64,000 nucleotides of DNA from Spinacia oleracea (taxonomy: Eukaryota; Streptophyta; Magnoliopsida; Caryophyllales; Amaranthaceae): contig NC_079490.1 of NCBI RefSeq assembly GCF_020520425.1, positions 60,522,517 through 60,586,516 on the forward strand. The letters run 5' to 3'. The notes beneath the pieces are model-generated. The model saw nothing but the letters and a program-made list of their open reading frames with translations. It was not told the DNA's origin and did no database searches. Of this stretch, positions 22,880 through 33,283 are shown piece after piece (position 1 is the stretch's first letter; every line of letters starts with the position of its first letter). The translations under genes were made by a program, and so were the position numbers.

Positions 22880-24284
22880 ATGGTGGTAATCGAACAATGA
22901 AACGACGAACCTGCTGCAGCACCAGAGATCAACCACAAGAAACTCAATTTAGAACCTGAAACGAGTTCCGTCAACAACAAAGAAGAAACGGATGGTTTCG
23001 AAACGGCTAGCGAAGGCGATCATTCTGATAGAGGTACCGACTTTGGCGACGACGAACAACAACAACAAGAAAAATTTGCGCCATTGACGGCTGTTAAGGA
23101 TGATTCTTATGAAGATGCTCTTGATGATGATCAATTGAAACAGGTGCTCTTTCTCTCTCTCTCTCTCCTCTCTCTTATGATTATTGAATTGTATTATTTA
23201 AGCGAAATTGTAACCTAATATTGATTTCATTATTTGTAGTTATTTGGCAATTGAAGTTGAATTTGAAAAAAAAAATCTAGTGAGTTTGATTTTTCTTCCA
23301 TTGATTGAGCTTCTCGCTTAATTTAGGGTTTTTTTCCTGCTACTATGCGTTTGATTTTTCTGTTGTATAGAGAAATGCGTACTTCTTAATTCGTATTTGT
23401 TACTTAGACATACAATTTGAGGACGATATTTGGTTGTTTATGAAACGTAGTCGTTTCAACTTCTTTCGTTTTGTTTGGTGTTTTGATACTGTTGGTTTAT
23501 GTCATTGGAAGGATTGCTGAAAATGAAACCATTTCAGATTTCAGATTTCCAATTTCCAATTTCTGATCCGGTCTTTTAGAAAAGGGTTAATATAGATAGC
23601 TGATAGGTTCTGCTGGAGAGCCAGATGTCTCTAATATCTTCCATACAGAGAGGGAGGGGGGGATGGGTAGCTTTCTTTCTTATTCTGGGTTAACACTGTC
23701 CGGGCATTAGATACAAGGACTTAGAATTTGGTCATCCATCTCTCTTGAACACATAACTCCCCTCCCCACTCCAATATGTTGTATCTATGTGTTTCTACAT
23801 GTTTGCTTCCTTTAAGAACTCTAGTGTTCTTTCGGAGAAGGCAGTCTCCTCCTCTGATTGTCGCTTTTAGCTGTTTAATTAGATTCTTTTGCATATTGCT
23901 CTTTCAGGGAAAGTATGATGAGACAGTCAAGGAATGTTCAAAAGCTATAGAACTAAATCCAGCATATGTCAAAGCTCTTCTCAGGAGAGGAGAGGCTTAT
24001 GAAAAGCTTGAACGATATGAAGAGGCCATCTCTGGTGAGTTGCGAATTTGTTATGAGACTTTTTTTACTAAAGTGATTATATTTTTGTAATGTCTAAAAA
24101 CAGATTTTGCATACTGTGATATACTTGTGCATCTATACCGTTATGGTGGTTAAATTTGGATACCTTGCAGATATGAAAAAAATATTGGAAGTGGAAGCTT
24201 CAAATGAGCAGGCTAGGAGGAACATTGTTCGAATGGAGCCATTAGCCCGAGAAAAGGCGGAAAAGATGAAGGAAGAAATGATTG
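22880..24284 (+). pseudogene. captured TTC1-like tetratricopeptide protein gene (exons missing)
   Basis: Exon 1 (22880-23143) starts MVVIEQ, has a TGA as codon 7, then an acidic region with GFETASEGD and ends DDDQLKQ before a GT donor. A later exon (23908-24034) encodes a TPR unit, GKYDETVKECSKAIELNP ... ALLRRGEAYEKL. The next (24171-24284) reads MKKILEVEASNEQARRNI and EPLAREKAEKMKEEMIG. This is the pattern of plant TTC1-like co-chaperone-type TPR proteins. The exons encoding the first TPR units, between 23144 and 23907, are absent, and the C-terminus is missing. About 200 bp upstream resemble a 5' UTR. The stop and missing exons make it a dead copy; splice sites are well preserved. Confidence 0.75.
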
Positions 24285-24719
24285 GTAACCTTTTTCTTCT
24301 TCACACTTCCGCTGATCCTCTCCTGTATCTTCACTCTCCTTTGTGATTAGTTTCTCACTGTGTAGTCTTGCGCGTTGGTATTATGCTTCTTCCCTTTTTA
24401 AATGGCTTGCTTTATGGATGTTGATTTATACTGTACATGATTTTGTCTATACTGAGGTTTGTGTGCAAAACAAGTCAGATGCTAAATTTGTTCTGAAATT
24501 TCCCCCTTATTTAAAGTTAAAGCCAAATTTTGACTTTCATTATGGCCAGCAGCTGAATGTGAAGTTTGGAATGCTGTAGGAAATTAAATTGATAATAATG
24601 TTCATGGAAAATAAACATGTGTTGGTCAACCAAGACTAAGCTTGGCATGACAGTTGTAGTTGTGAGTTAAGGAATAAGGATGCTTATCATGAAAAGCTTC
24701 AAATTTGATGATGATGAAG

Positions 24720-24890
24720 CACTACTACAAAATACACCATTTGTCGACACCAAGTCCTCGACGCTGAGGGAGAACCGTTAGCATTAAATTGTTGTTTGCA
24801 TGTTTTCTCGACGCCTTCCTGCGTCTTCCTATTTTCCCGTCTACTATAGGTGTCGAGATACTACTAGGAAAGCACATGCCCCGCACGTGG
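24720..24890 (+). repeat. second CACTA-like 5' terminus inside the nested element
   Basis: CACTACTACAAAA at 24720 is followed by a subterminal region (CTCGACGC words) and a GCACATGCC...GCACGTGG segment. It closely parallels the order at 22350-22560 (ACATGTGCC...GCACGTG). No separate 3' end with its own target duplication was found, so it either shares the end at 27647 or lost its own. Confidence 0.6.
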
Positions 24891-25102
24891 TCATATTTAG
24901 GTGCCCGTTTTCTTTTTCTGTGAGAGCAGCCCCATTCCCCGTCCCCGTTCTCCTCAACCCTAACCTCATAACCTTCTCTTTCTCTATCACTTTGAAAATT
25001 CCAGATCTACATTTCTAAGCCCCTTACAATCAATTTCCTTCTTTCTTTTGATTTAGTTGACGGATCTCATAGTTGAACAAGCTTTCAGAGATTGATTCTC
25101 CC

Positions 25103-25803
25103 ATGGCGGAGCTTTCCATTTCCGTCTTTCATCATGGTCTCATGGTGGTCAGGTTTATCCATTTCCAGCATGTTCTTTTAGTGCTAAAATTTTGCCTGGA
25201 GCATGTTTTTATAGACAGATTTCTCTAAACCAAATAGATTTAGGATCTGATATATGTTGCGATAAGAAACTAAATCCAAGCTAATTGTTGAATAATGGCT
25301 TAGCAACTTGAAAAAGGAAGAGCATGCAACTCCTTTAGCCTATGAATTTCCTGTTTTTGAAGCGAATACTTCTGTCTGGCATATTTTCTGTTCATTGGTG
25401 TGGCAGTAATCTTTTTGTTCATGTGATTCATTGGTGATGTGACGTTTTCTGTATTTTTCTGTTGTTACTCTTGAAATTCGGAGGTGGTTTCTTTTTTGAA
25501 TTGGAATAACTTGTAGTTCGTGGTGTGGTGATGTGATATACTTCGTAATAATCTAGCTGGATTTGGTACTTTTGCTGATATTCAAAGTTTAAGTGAGTTA
25601 GACATGACACTCTTTTATCACCGTCAACATTTTCTAAATTAAACCAACTTGATTTGGTATTGTTTTGTCTGAGTTTAATATCAACTCGTGTTCATTTTTT
25701 ACTAAATGTTAATGTTGAATTTTAGTAATATGGAAGCTTTGTTTTGTATTTGTTGTTGCTAAGTGCTAACTAAACTGTTAATTGCAGGACATTGGTGATG
25801 GAG
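25103..25803 (+). pseudogene. possible captured 5' exon and intron of an unidentified gene
   Basis: A pyrimidine-rich 5'-UTR-like stretch leads to ATG 25103, which reads MAELSISVFHHGLMVVR and then meets a GT splice donor near 25153. About 640 bp of intron-like sequence follow, with an acceptor at 25787 and a short frame (DIGDGVYILIEKVARKSTG). I do not recognise it. It may be the 5' end of the gene whose phosphatase exon lies at 25974, but that is inference. Confidence 0.3.
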
Positions 25804-25973
25804 TTTATATTCTAATAGAAAAAGTCGCTAGAAAGAGTACTGGACTGGCCCTTCCCTGACCCTATCCTTTCTGTTTACCGATATTTTTCTCAATTTGAAA
25901 GTGAAAGGAGTATTTCTCGTTGCTGATACTGAAAGTAGATAAAATACTATGAGTTATTTCTTTTGTGGTGCAG

Positions 25974-26119
25974 TGTGATAATAATTCTTACTTATCTGAT
26001 CAAGAAGCGCTGCATGACTATATCTCAAGCTCTTGAATACGTGAGAAGCAAAAGATCGCAGGCATCCCCTGATTCTGGCTTAATAAAGCAGCTCCGACAG
26101 TATGAACAATCACTAGGAG
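25974..26119 (+). pseudogene. captured exon, dual-specificity protein phosphatase
   Basis: Between a CAG acceptor and a GT donor, one exon reads VIIILTYLIKKRCMTISQALEYVRSKRSQASPDSGL and IKQLRQYEQSL (split here). This is the block immediately after the catalytic loop of dual-specificity phosphatases, with the helices formed by LSQAL-, RSKRP-, NSGF- and QL-type residues. The catalytic HC-X5-R loop itself is not present. One exon only, so no activity is possible. The frame is open throughout. Confidence 0.7.
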
Positions 26120-26392
26120 GTGTGAAGTTCTTACTGAATTTTATGTTTCCTCAAATAACTATTATCTCTGCTGTATTTGTCTTTCCTTTGCCATTTAATC
26201 ATTTTCTTGTATTCTTCTTTGGACTTCCTTTCTTTCCGTCTAGATCATCTCTTTTGCTTCGCTTATCAGATACAAAGACACAAGGATCAACCAGTCAGGT
26301 TGGTTATCTGACTATACAGTAACAAAACTAAGTGCAATTTTGAGACAATAGCATAACATTCCTGCTCATGGCATCGTTGCCACCAAATACAG

Positions 26393-26682
26393 GGTATGTA
26401 TTTCAGGCTGTGAGAAATGTAGGTGTAAAAGTCGTTGTCTCAAACTTCGATACTCGATTAAGACCTCTGTTGAGGGTTCTGAATTGTGAACATTGGTTTG
26501 ATGTTATGATCGTTTCAGCAAAACTAACTGGCTATCAGTCGGATTTTACTTGGAAATGTCTGTACATTATTGAGTTTGAACTGGATTTCTCTAACGGGTT
26601 GCTGCTGAGAAGCCAAATCCAACAATATTTCTGAAGGCGTGTGATCTTCTGGGTGTAAAGCCAGTGGATGATGTTCATGTTG
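26393..26682 (+). pseudogene. captured exons, HAD-superfamily hydrolase (HDHD3-like)
   Basis: The exon at about 26393-26515 encodes VFQAVRNVGVKVVVSNFDTR and LRPLLRVLNCEHWFDVMIVSA. A second exon (about 26598-26682) encodes VAAEKPNPTIFLKACDLLGV followed by KPVDDVHVG, before a GT donor. SNFD, with its surrounding residues, is HAD motif II; the Lys of AEKP is motif III. The nucleophile motif I (DxD) and the final Asp motif are absent. This is the arrangement in plant HDHD3-like HAD hydrolases. Truncated on both sides and therefore dead. Retained intron signals again indicate DNA-level capture. Confidence 0.7.
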
Positions 26683-27179
26683 GTGAGATCGTAGAAACGA
26701 TGTATGGGGCGCAAGGGTTACAGGCTTCATGTAAATAAGTTTATTTTAACCGTTTCTAAATTGAACAAGTGATGTTTGTTAGTTATGACTTGGACTGATT
26801 TAACCCGTCTTTTCTTTCCAAGGTTATTTAGCGTGTGACAAGGATGATATGCGGCAACTCCAGATTTGCAAATAGAGAGAGTGCTAGAATCTGCAAATTT
26901 AGATGTTTTAATGCAATATGTGGCTTATTTGCCTTTCTATTTAATTTATTATTTATTTTAGCAGCCAATAATGGTCAATATGTCAATATTGAAACAAACG
27001 TTGTAAGTTATGTAGCACGTTCTCATACATTGTAACATACACCATATATAAATATATGATTTCACTTTTTAAAACCTCGTTTGTCTAATTTTAGCACTGA
27101 TTATTATCTTAATTTTAATTGTTTTTCTCGTATGATATCTATAGATCCTAAATAAGGGGGGGAAAAGTGCACGGTTAAA

Positions 27180-27640
27180 AGTCTAGTATTTACAACAGGT
27201 CGACGCAAAAAGGGGTCGGCAAAATTCGGAACATGGCGGGTTATTAATAGGGACCCAGGAAGGTGTCGGCAAACAATTTTGATCCACGCCTAACACACAT
27301 CTTAAGACGCAGTAAGGCGTCGAGGACCTCGACGCCTTGTTATTTTATGGACAGCATATGACGTCATAATTTTCGACGCATAAAGAAAAAGACGACGCTG
27401 TAAGGCGTCGCTATTCTCGACGCCCCAAAGACTTCGTGGACAGCGTAAGGAGTCCCAAATCTCGACGCCCCAAAGACTTCCTGGACAGCGTCAGGCGTCC
27501 CAAATCTCGACGCTTAAAGGCGTCGAGAATTCTCGACTAAGTTTTCCTCGACGATAATTGCAGGCGTCGAGGGAAATTTTCTCGACGCCTATTAGCGTCG
27601 CTAATTAGCCAAAAACGCGTCGCCAAAACACGGAAATTGT
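27180..27640. repeat. right subterminal repeats of the nested CACTA-like element
   Basis: A 460-bp block packed with CTCGACGCC, GGCGTCGAG and GTCGGCAAA-type words in both orientations. Two near-identical sub-blocks (CTCGACGCCCCAAAGACTTC) begin at about 27417 and 27463, 46 bp apart. This end is much longer than the left one at 22370-22530. Confidence 0.7.
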
Positions 27641-27824
27641 TGTAGTGACAATATATAAAAGGAAAGATATGCCAATACAATCAAAGGGCCCAGGAAATTC
27701 ATTGTGAATGAAAAAAAGAGAGCAAGCTCTAGATAATTAGTGGATGCAAGATTCCAATTTAATTTATGCAAGAAAAATACAGAACTGTAAAAATCAAAAA
27801 AAGAAAAGAAAATGAATGCAGGAC

Positions 27825-29260
27825 CTTGCGAAAGGCATTGTTCACGGCGAGCATCAAGCTTACACTGGTTCAATTTCTCCGGCATATTCGCCTGTTACAT
27901 AAAAAAACTCCATTGTCAGACCAAAATCAAACAAATTACAATATGAAATAAAAATAAAAATTTGAACCGAGAAAAAAAAAGCCGAGAAATTAAAATTGAA
28001 GCACACTAAATTATGAATTTACAGCGTTCGTGCGACACTAAGCCACAAATCTGTCCTAACTGATGTTCTAGGCTTTTTACTATAACTTTAAGCAAGTTCG
28101 TTCTGGAGTCTGGAACGACCAGTCTATGGTCAAATTGGTCGCCATTAACTGATACTATTAAGAGGACATTGTATATCACTGCACCTTATTCCCCTTCCTC
28201 ATGACACATTTCTAGTCTACTTCAGAAATTAAACCAAAAATTCTCAACTTTCCAACAAAACTCTAAATTCAATAACCAACCATTATTCTCAACTATAACA
28301 CTAACTAACCAATCCAAATCAATAAAAACATCTATGAAATCAACAAGAAATATACCAGGAAATTAAGGGGGGAAAGAGTAAAAAAATCTAGCAAAGAAAT
28401 CACAATATATCACAACAATCAATCATTCTAAAACAAACAATGCAAATTTCGGATGAAAACTAAAATTAAGAAGAAGAAAAAAAGGAAACAAAGAGAGTTA
28501 TTCAAAGTCAGTAAGTAAAGAAGAAAGATACAAACTTCTATCTGAATTCATACAACTTCAAGCTGATTAACATTTGCAAGCCAAAATGTATAGCTTAATC
28601 AAGAACAAACAACAATAATTCAAAGTCTTACTATAGTCTCATACATTTTGGAAACATGAGGAATGAAACTTACCATCGGAGTAAATCTTCTTACTCCCAA
28701 ACGAGACTCAATTCAGCCAAACCACTGCAACAGAACATTCAAATGAACACAATGTCAGAACAAAAAAAATCTGCGCAAAATTAACAAAAACAAATTCATA
28801 ATCCCTAGCAAAATATTACGCACACTCACCCCCTCATTGTTCTAAATTATTGGAAATTAGTGACCTAATTCACGTAATTTCTCACCAAATCCCAAACCCA
28901 AAAAAAGAAACCCTAAATCTTTCAAATTAAACAAAAAAGTAACCACAAAATTCAATGAAAGTGTACCTGATTGAGTAAATAAGGGAATCAATTGAAGAAT
29001 TAGGGTGAAGAAGATGGAAATTGAGGGTAAGTAAGTGTACCTGATGGAGACAGGGATCGATTCCTATTCAGTGGGCATTCTCCAATGGAGGCGGCGGCGG
29101 CGGCGGCTGTGGCCTACGGTTCCAGCGAAACTCTCTCTAAATGTAGCTGCGCCTGGTGTAGGGTGAAGAAGATCGATGGAGGATGAGGGTGAAGAAGATC
29201 GAAGATCGATGGAGGATGAGGGTGAAGTCGTGAAGGTAGCTGCGCCTGTTTGTTTTGTTC
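27825..29260 (-). pseudogene. captured 5' end of an unidentified gene, minus strand
   Basis: Reading the minus strand: a UTR-like region with a GCC repeat (about 29080-29130) ends at a GT donor (29040). A 51-bp exon (28674-28724) with an acceptor and GTAAG donor follows. A coding exon (27825-27891) then has an acceptor CAG and begins MPEKLNQCKLDARREQCLSQ before a GT donor. Three consecutive exons with correct splice borders look like a captured gene start. I cannot name the protein. It faces the calmodulin-binding fragment of the left arm, which lies on the other strand of the same element. Confidence 0.45.
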
Positions 29261-29324
29261 TTCGACAAATTAGGGTGCAGTACGCGTGGGTGAGGAATAA
29301 TTAAAAACTTCCGAATTTTTTTTA

Positions 29325-29610
29325 CCTCCTCTGCGTCGCAGAATTACTAATCTGCGACGCAGGTGACTTAAAGAGTCATTTGCGTCGCAGATTAGTAATT
29401 CTGCGACGCAAAGGAGGTAATATTTTGCGTCGCATTATTACTAATCTGCGACGCAAATGACTCTGAGAACATTTTAGAGTCATTTGCGTCGCAGATTAAT
29501 AATTCTGCGACGCAAATGACTAATTTTAAAGCTTAGAACTGTCAATTGCGTCACATGTTTAAATGTGCGAGGCAAATGTGGTGATGCAAATGATTGTTTT
29601 TCCACTAGTG
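29325..29610. repeat. right subterminal repeats of the CACTA element
   Basis: Inverted and direct copies of TGCGTCGCAGATTAGTAATT-like words, CATTTGCGTCGCA and their complements, ending in the terminal repeat TTTTTCCACTAGTG. The core TTTGCGTCGCA is shared with the left end, but the spacer words differ. Confidence 0.75.
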
Positions 29611-30910
29611 AAACTATTTCAAACACAACTTGAACAAATCCATCATCATATTAAAATCAAGAAAAATATTTAACCTTTCAAAAATCCTCAAACAATTTTC
29701 ACAAATCCAGAAACAATTCAAAATCACTAATTCACAATTTTCAATTTGAAAACAATTAATAATTCGAAGTTAATAGCAAACCATACATAGATTTCAATCT
29801 ATAACAATCTAGCCACATGCACGTACCTTGATTAAATAACACCTCACACAAATATTATCTTGATCCTGCTACGGATCACTCACGAGTTCCTAACAATTAA
29901 TAAATAAAACCCTAATTAATTCTAGATTAAACAATTAAATTAATAAAAATAAATCTAATGGACTTAAATTTAATTCATGAGTTATGAATGCATAATAATA
30001 GTATTATAAATCAAAATTTCGAACTATGGTTTAAAAATAAACTTTTAAAAATTATGGCATTAATTTAGAAGATTTTAAATAGTAAAAACTGACCGTAAAA
30101 GAGAAGGCTTTGAAAACAATTGGGGTGTGGAAGTCACGACACCAAAAGGTAGACGTCGGCGGCAAGGAGTACACGACGGGGGTGTCGTAGTGGTGGTATA
30201 AGGGTTTTAGGTAAGAAGGTTTAGAGCCAAAGAGGGAGAAGAAGTTTAAGAGCGGGCTTGGGAAAACTCTCAACTTTTGGTGTGAGGAATTATGAATGAA
30301 GTAGGGGGTATTTATAGGTGTAGGATTAGGGTTAGGGTTATAATGGAACCTAAGGGGTATGGCCGTGGTTGGTGTTCAAGTTGTGATAGGATTATGAATC
30401 TAGTCATGATTTTGGTGATATTCGATTTAGAGTAAAATCGTTTAAAATAGAAATACAAAAGATAAAATCACGAAATTTTAAACAGAGGCTTGAATAATTA
30501 ATTAAGATTTATCTCAAAGAATTCGCATTTTTAGGGAATTTTGAATTGGTAAAACTCTTTAAATCCAATTTTAAATATAATTATCTTATTTTTCCAAAAC
30601 AAATTCCGAAATATATTCTCATAAATATCATATAATATAAAACTGATTTTATAAAATACTAAACATAATTTTCGGATTTATAAAATAATTTTAAGTTGAT
30701 TAGAACTCTTTTTCTCCAAAATTGTTTCCTAATAGAATTAGGAATTAATAAAGTCAAAAAATAATAATTTAAATTTAGTTTTGAAAATAATATTCCCTCC
30801 AAAATATTTGAATATTTTTCCCTCCAAAATAATTTAATATCAAATATATATTAAAAAAAATGCATTAAATGATTAAAAAAATGCCTAAAAATATGGGGTA
30901 TTACAGCGCA

Positions 30911-32290
30911 GGTCTGGCTTCGTGCTGGGCCTTGCGTCTGATGTTTATTTCGTACGACGTGCTTCCGATTAATTTTTCGATTCCGGAATTCATTTCCGAT
31001 TCGAACAATATTTAATATTTCCGATTTCGGAATTAATTTCCGTTTCGAACAAATATTTAATATTTTCGATTCCTGAATTATTTTCAGATTCCGATAATAT
31101 TTCCGATTCCGACAATATTTCCGTTTCCGGCAATATTTCCGATTCCGGCAATATTTCCATTTCCAATAATATTTTCCGATATGTACCATGTTTCCGTTTT
31201 CGGCAACATCTACGACTTGGATAATAATTATATTTCCGATACGATCCATATTCGTTTCCGGCAATATCATCGTTTCCGTAGTATTCATAATTTGCCTTTT
31301 GACGATTTCAGCGCCCACTGGAACCGAGATCCGTCGTTTCCGAATATCCATAAATGGAGTATTTAATTCACTTAAATACTTGATCCGTTCACGTACTATT
31401 TGTGTGACCCTACGGGTTCAGTCAAGAGTAAGTTGTGGATTAATATTATTAATTCCACTTGAACTGAAGCGGCCTCTAGCTAGGCATTCAGCTCACTTGA
31501 TCTCACTGAATTATTAACTTGTATAATTAACTAATACTGAACCGCATTTATTAAACTTAATATTGAATGCATACTTGGACCAAGGGCATTATTTCCTTCA
31601 TGATAATGCCCTTGGTCCAAGTATGCATTCAATGCTAAGTTTAATAAATGCGGTTCAATATTAGTTAATTATACAAGTTAATAATTCAGTGAGATCAAGT
31701 GAACTGAATGCCTAGCTAGACGCCGCTTCAGTTCAAGTGGAATTAATAATATTAATCCACAGCTTACTCTTAATTGAACCCGTAGGGTCACACAAATAGT
31801 ACGTGAACGAATCAAGTATTTAAGTGAAATAAATACTCCATTTACGAATATTCGGAATTGTCGGATCTCGGTTCCAGTGGGAGCTGAAATCGTCAAAGGG
31901 CAAATTATGAATACTCCGGAAACGATGATATTACCGGGAACGGAAATATGGATCGTATCGGAAATATAAATATTATCCAAGTCGTAGATGTTGCCGGAAA
32001 CATAAACATGGTACGTATCGGAAAATATTATTGGAAATGGAAATATAACCAGAATCGGAAATATTGCCGAAAACGGAAATATTGCCGGAATCGGAAAAAT
32101 TATCGGAATCGGAAATAAATTCCGGAATCGGAAATATTAAATATTTGTTCGAAACGGATATTTATTCCGAACTCGGAAATATTAAATATTGTTCGAATCG
32201 GAAATGAATTCTGGAATCGAAAAACGAACCGGAAGCGCGACGTACGAAATAATCATCGGTCGAGCTTGTTAGACGCAAGGCCCAACACGA
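30911..32290. repeat. large palindrome: two copia LTRs head to head
   Basis: Arms 30911-31600 and 31601-32290 are inverted copies with almost no spacer. The central 26 bp on each side pair perfectly, and in the next 70 bp I count three differences. It is formed by the 5' parts of a minus-sense and a plus-sense LTR of one copia family meeting at their TG ends (minus TGAAGGAAAT at 31600, plus TGATAATGCC at 31601). No target duplication separates them. Confidence 0.85.
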
Positions 32291-32976
32291 AGCTAGGCCC
32301 GCGCCTAGCGAAGCCCGCGCAAGCGCAGCAAGCGAGCAACAGCAGCCCAGCCAAGCAAGCAGGCCCAGCCGAGCACGAAGCAAGGCCAGGCCCAGCGAGC
32401 AAGGCAAGGTAGGCTGGCAGCAGCGCCCAAGCAATGGGCCGCGTGACTGCAACCGCTGCTAGGCTGTTTGTGTGTGTGTGTGTTCGTGCAACGCTACGAA
32501 TCCTCAGACGCCTAGGATTGTCTGATTAATTGTTTTCCTAAATCCACTAGAGTTAGTTGTTTGATTAAACACTAAAAATCAAAGGATTAATTTAAGTAGA
32601 ATTCTAATCGAATTAGTAAATTGAATCCTAGTGGAATAAGTCCGATATTTCCTCCCTAAATAGGTGATACATAATCACAATTTATAATCTTAATCATTTG
32701 CCAATATAATTAAGTTTTGAATAGCATGAAACCTTAGACTATATTCTAGTTAATTGAATCTAAGGCGGATCCGGACGTGCTGTGGACTATCTACGGAGGG
32801 ACGACACTTGGAGTCCTAAACTTGTTCTTGTTCGGTTCGGAAGCAGCTAGGGAAGGCACGCGTCACATGTATGTATCCTAAATTATGCTAATTGACTATG
32901 TGGCAATTAATTTGGATTCCTGACTTTATGGTTTTTCCGCATGAAATATATGTTTTACATTTGTCATAACCTAACA
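31601..32976 (+). repeat. 5' LTR of the plus-sense copia element
   Basis: 1,376 bp from TGATAATGCC to CATAACCTAACA. It contains a tandemly organised GGAAATATTGCCGGAA-type region (about 32010-32160), a GC-rich segment (about 32280-32460) and a GT run near 32470. Compared with the minus copy, the first bases lack 6 bp (AGGAAA), so the TG end may be damaged. Its 3' partner is not in the window. Confidence 0.75.
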
Positions 32977-32992
32977 GTGGTATCACAAGCCT
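32977..32992 (+). promoter_or_regulatory. copia primer-binding site
   Basis: GTGGTATCACAAGCC directly follows the LTR end and matches the initiator-Met tRNA complement (TGGTATCAGAGC...) with one substitution and a small change. This fixes the orientation and the 3' border of the LTR. Confidence 0.7.
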
Positions 32993-33283
32993 CTAATTAA
33001 TTCCATAATCAATTATAGTTAACATGGTTAGATTTTATAAATTTTCAATGAATTAAATGGGTGATTAATTTCGTTGTATGTAATTAATTGCAAATTCGTG
33101 CGATTATTTAATTATATGTTCGTAGAATTTTCGACAGTTTAGTCAATAATGGTCGAAATCGTATAATTTTATAGTGAATGTCGCATGTAAACGACGTTTA
33201 TAAAATTTGACTAAAATCAAAGATTTGACGCCAAACCCAGTATTCTTAAATTCGAAGGCCAACTATGACTTTTCGGAGGTTTT
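32993..33283 (+). other. copia leader, first part
   Basis: AT-rich non-coding sequence between the primer-binding site and the insertion at 33284. It continues at 37946. No gene seen. Confidence 0.5.

Larger units (their letters stand above)
22350..27647. mobile_element. nested CACTA-like element with several captured host genes
   Basis: The ends are CACTACTACAAAA at 22350 and its imperfect reverse complement TTGTTGTAGTG ending at 27647, flanked by target duplication ACA (22347-22349, 27648-27650). Subterminal repeats built on GGCGTCGAG/CTCGACGCC occur at 22370-22530 and densely at 27180-27620. No transposase is visible. Inside are fragments of three recognisable host genes in plus orientation, with introns and splice signals retained, so capture was at DNA level. 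A second, similar 5' end at 24720 indicates a composite or nested history. Confidence 0.8.
20986..29610. mobile_element. non-autonomous CACTA transposon carrying gene fragments
   Basis: The terminal inverted repeats are CACTAGTGGAAAAA (20986) and its reverse complement ending at 29610, with 3-bp target duplication AAA (20983-20985, 29611-29613). Both ends have dense subterminal repeats built on CATTTGCGTCGCAC in both orientations. No transposase frame is visible, so it depends on a related element. The left arm carries a piece of a calmodulin-binding-domain gene and the right arm exons of an unidentified gene on the minus strand. A second CACTA-like element is inserted in the middle. Ends, target duplication and subterminal repeats together make the assignment firm. 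Confidence 0.88.
19957..30905 (-). mobile_element. solo gypsy LTR, minus sense, interrupted by a CACTA element
   Basis: The ends are TGTAACACCCC and (reverse) TGTAATACCCC. The flanks GCACA (19952-19956) and GCGCA (30906-30910) are a 5-bp target duplication with one change. Read on the minus strand it begins TGTAATACC and ends GTGTTACA, like the Tekay LTR. Its end region (TTCCGCTGC ... GGTAATAC) is also recognisably similar, so it is a distant Tekay-type LTR. Net length without the 8.6-kb CACTA insertion is about 2.3 kb. No internal coding region is present, as expected after LTR-LTR recombination. 29614-30905 is AT-rich and contains no gene I can support. Confidence 0.75.
6546..31600 (-). mobile_element. 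copia LTR, minus sense, split by nested insertions
   Basis: One LTR in three pieces: 6546-6800, 19502-19956 and 30911-31600, together about 1.4 kb. That matches the 1,376-bp plus-sense LTR at 31601-32976. Its 3' terminus (TGTTAGG on the plus strand) is at 6546 and its 5' terminus (minus TGAAGGAAAT) at 31600. The first gap is a complete gypsy element with TSD TATTC; the second is a solo LTR with imperfect TSD GCACA/GCGCA. Piece order and orientation are collinear with the intact LTR, so the nesting is certain even where family names are not. Confidence 0.8.
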
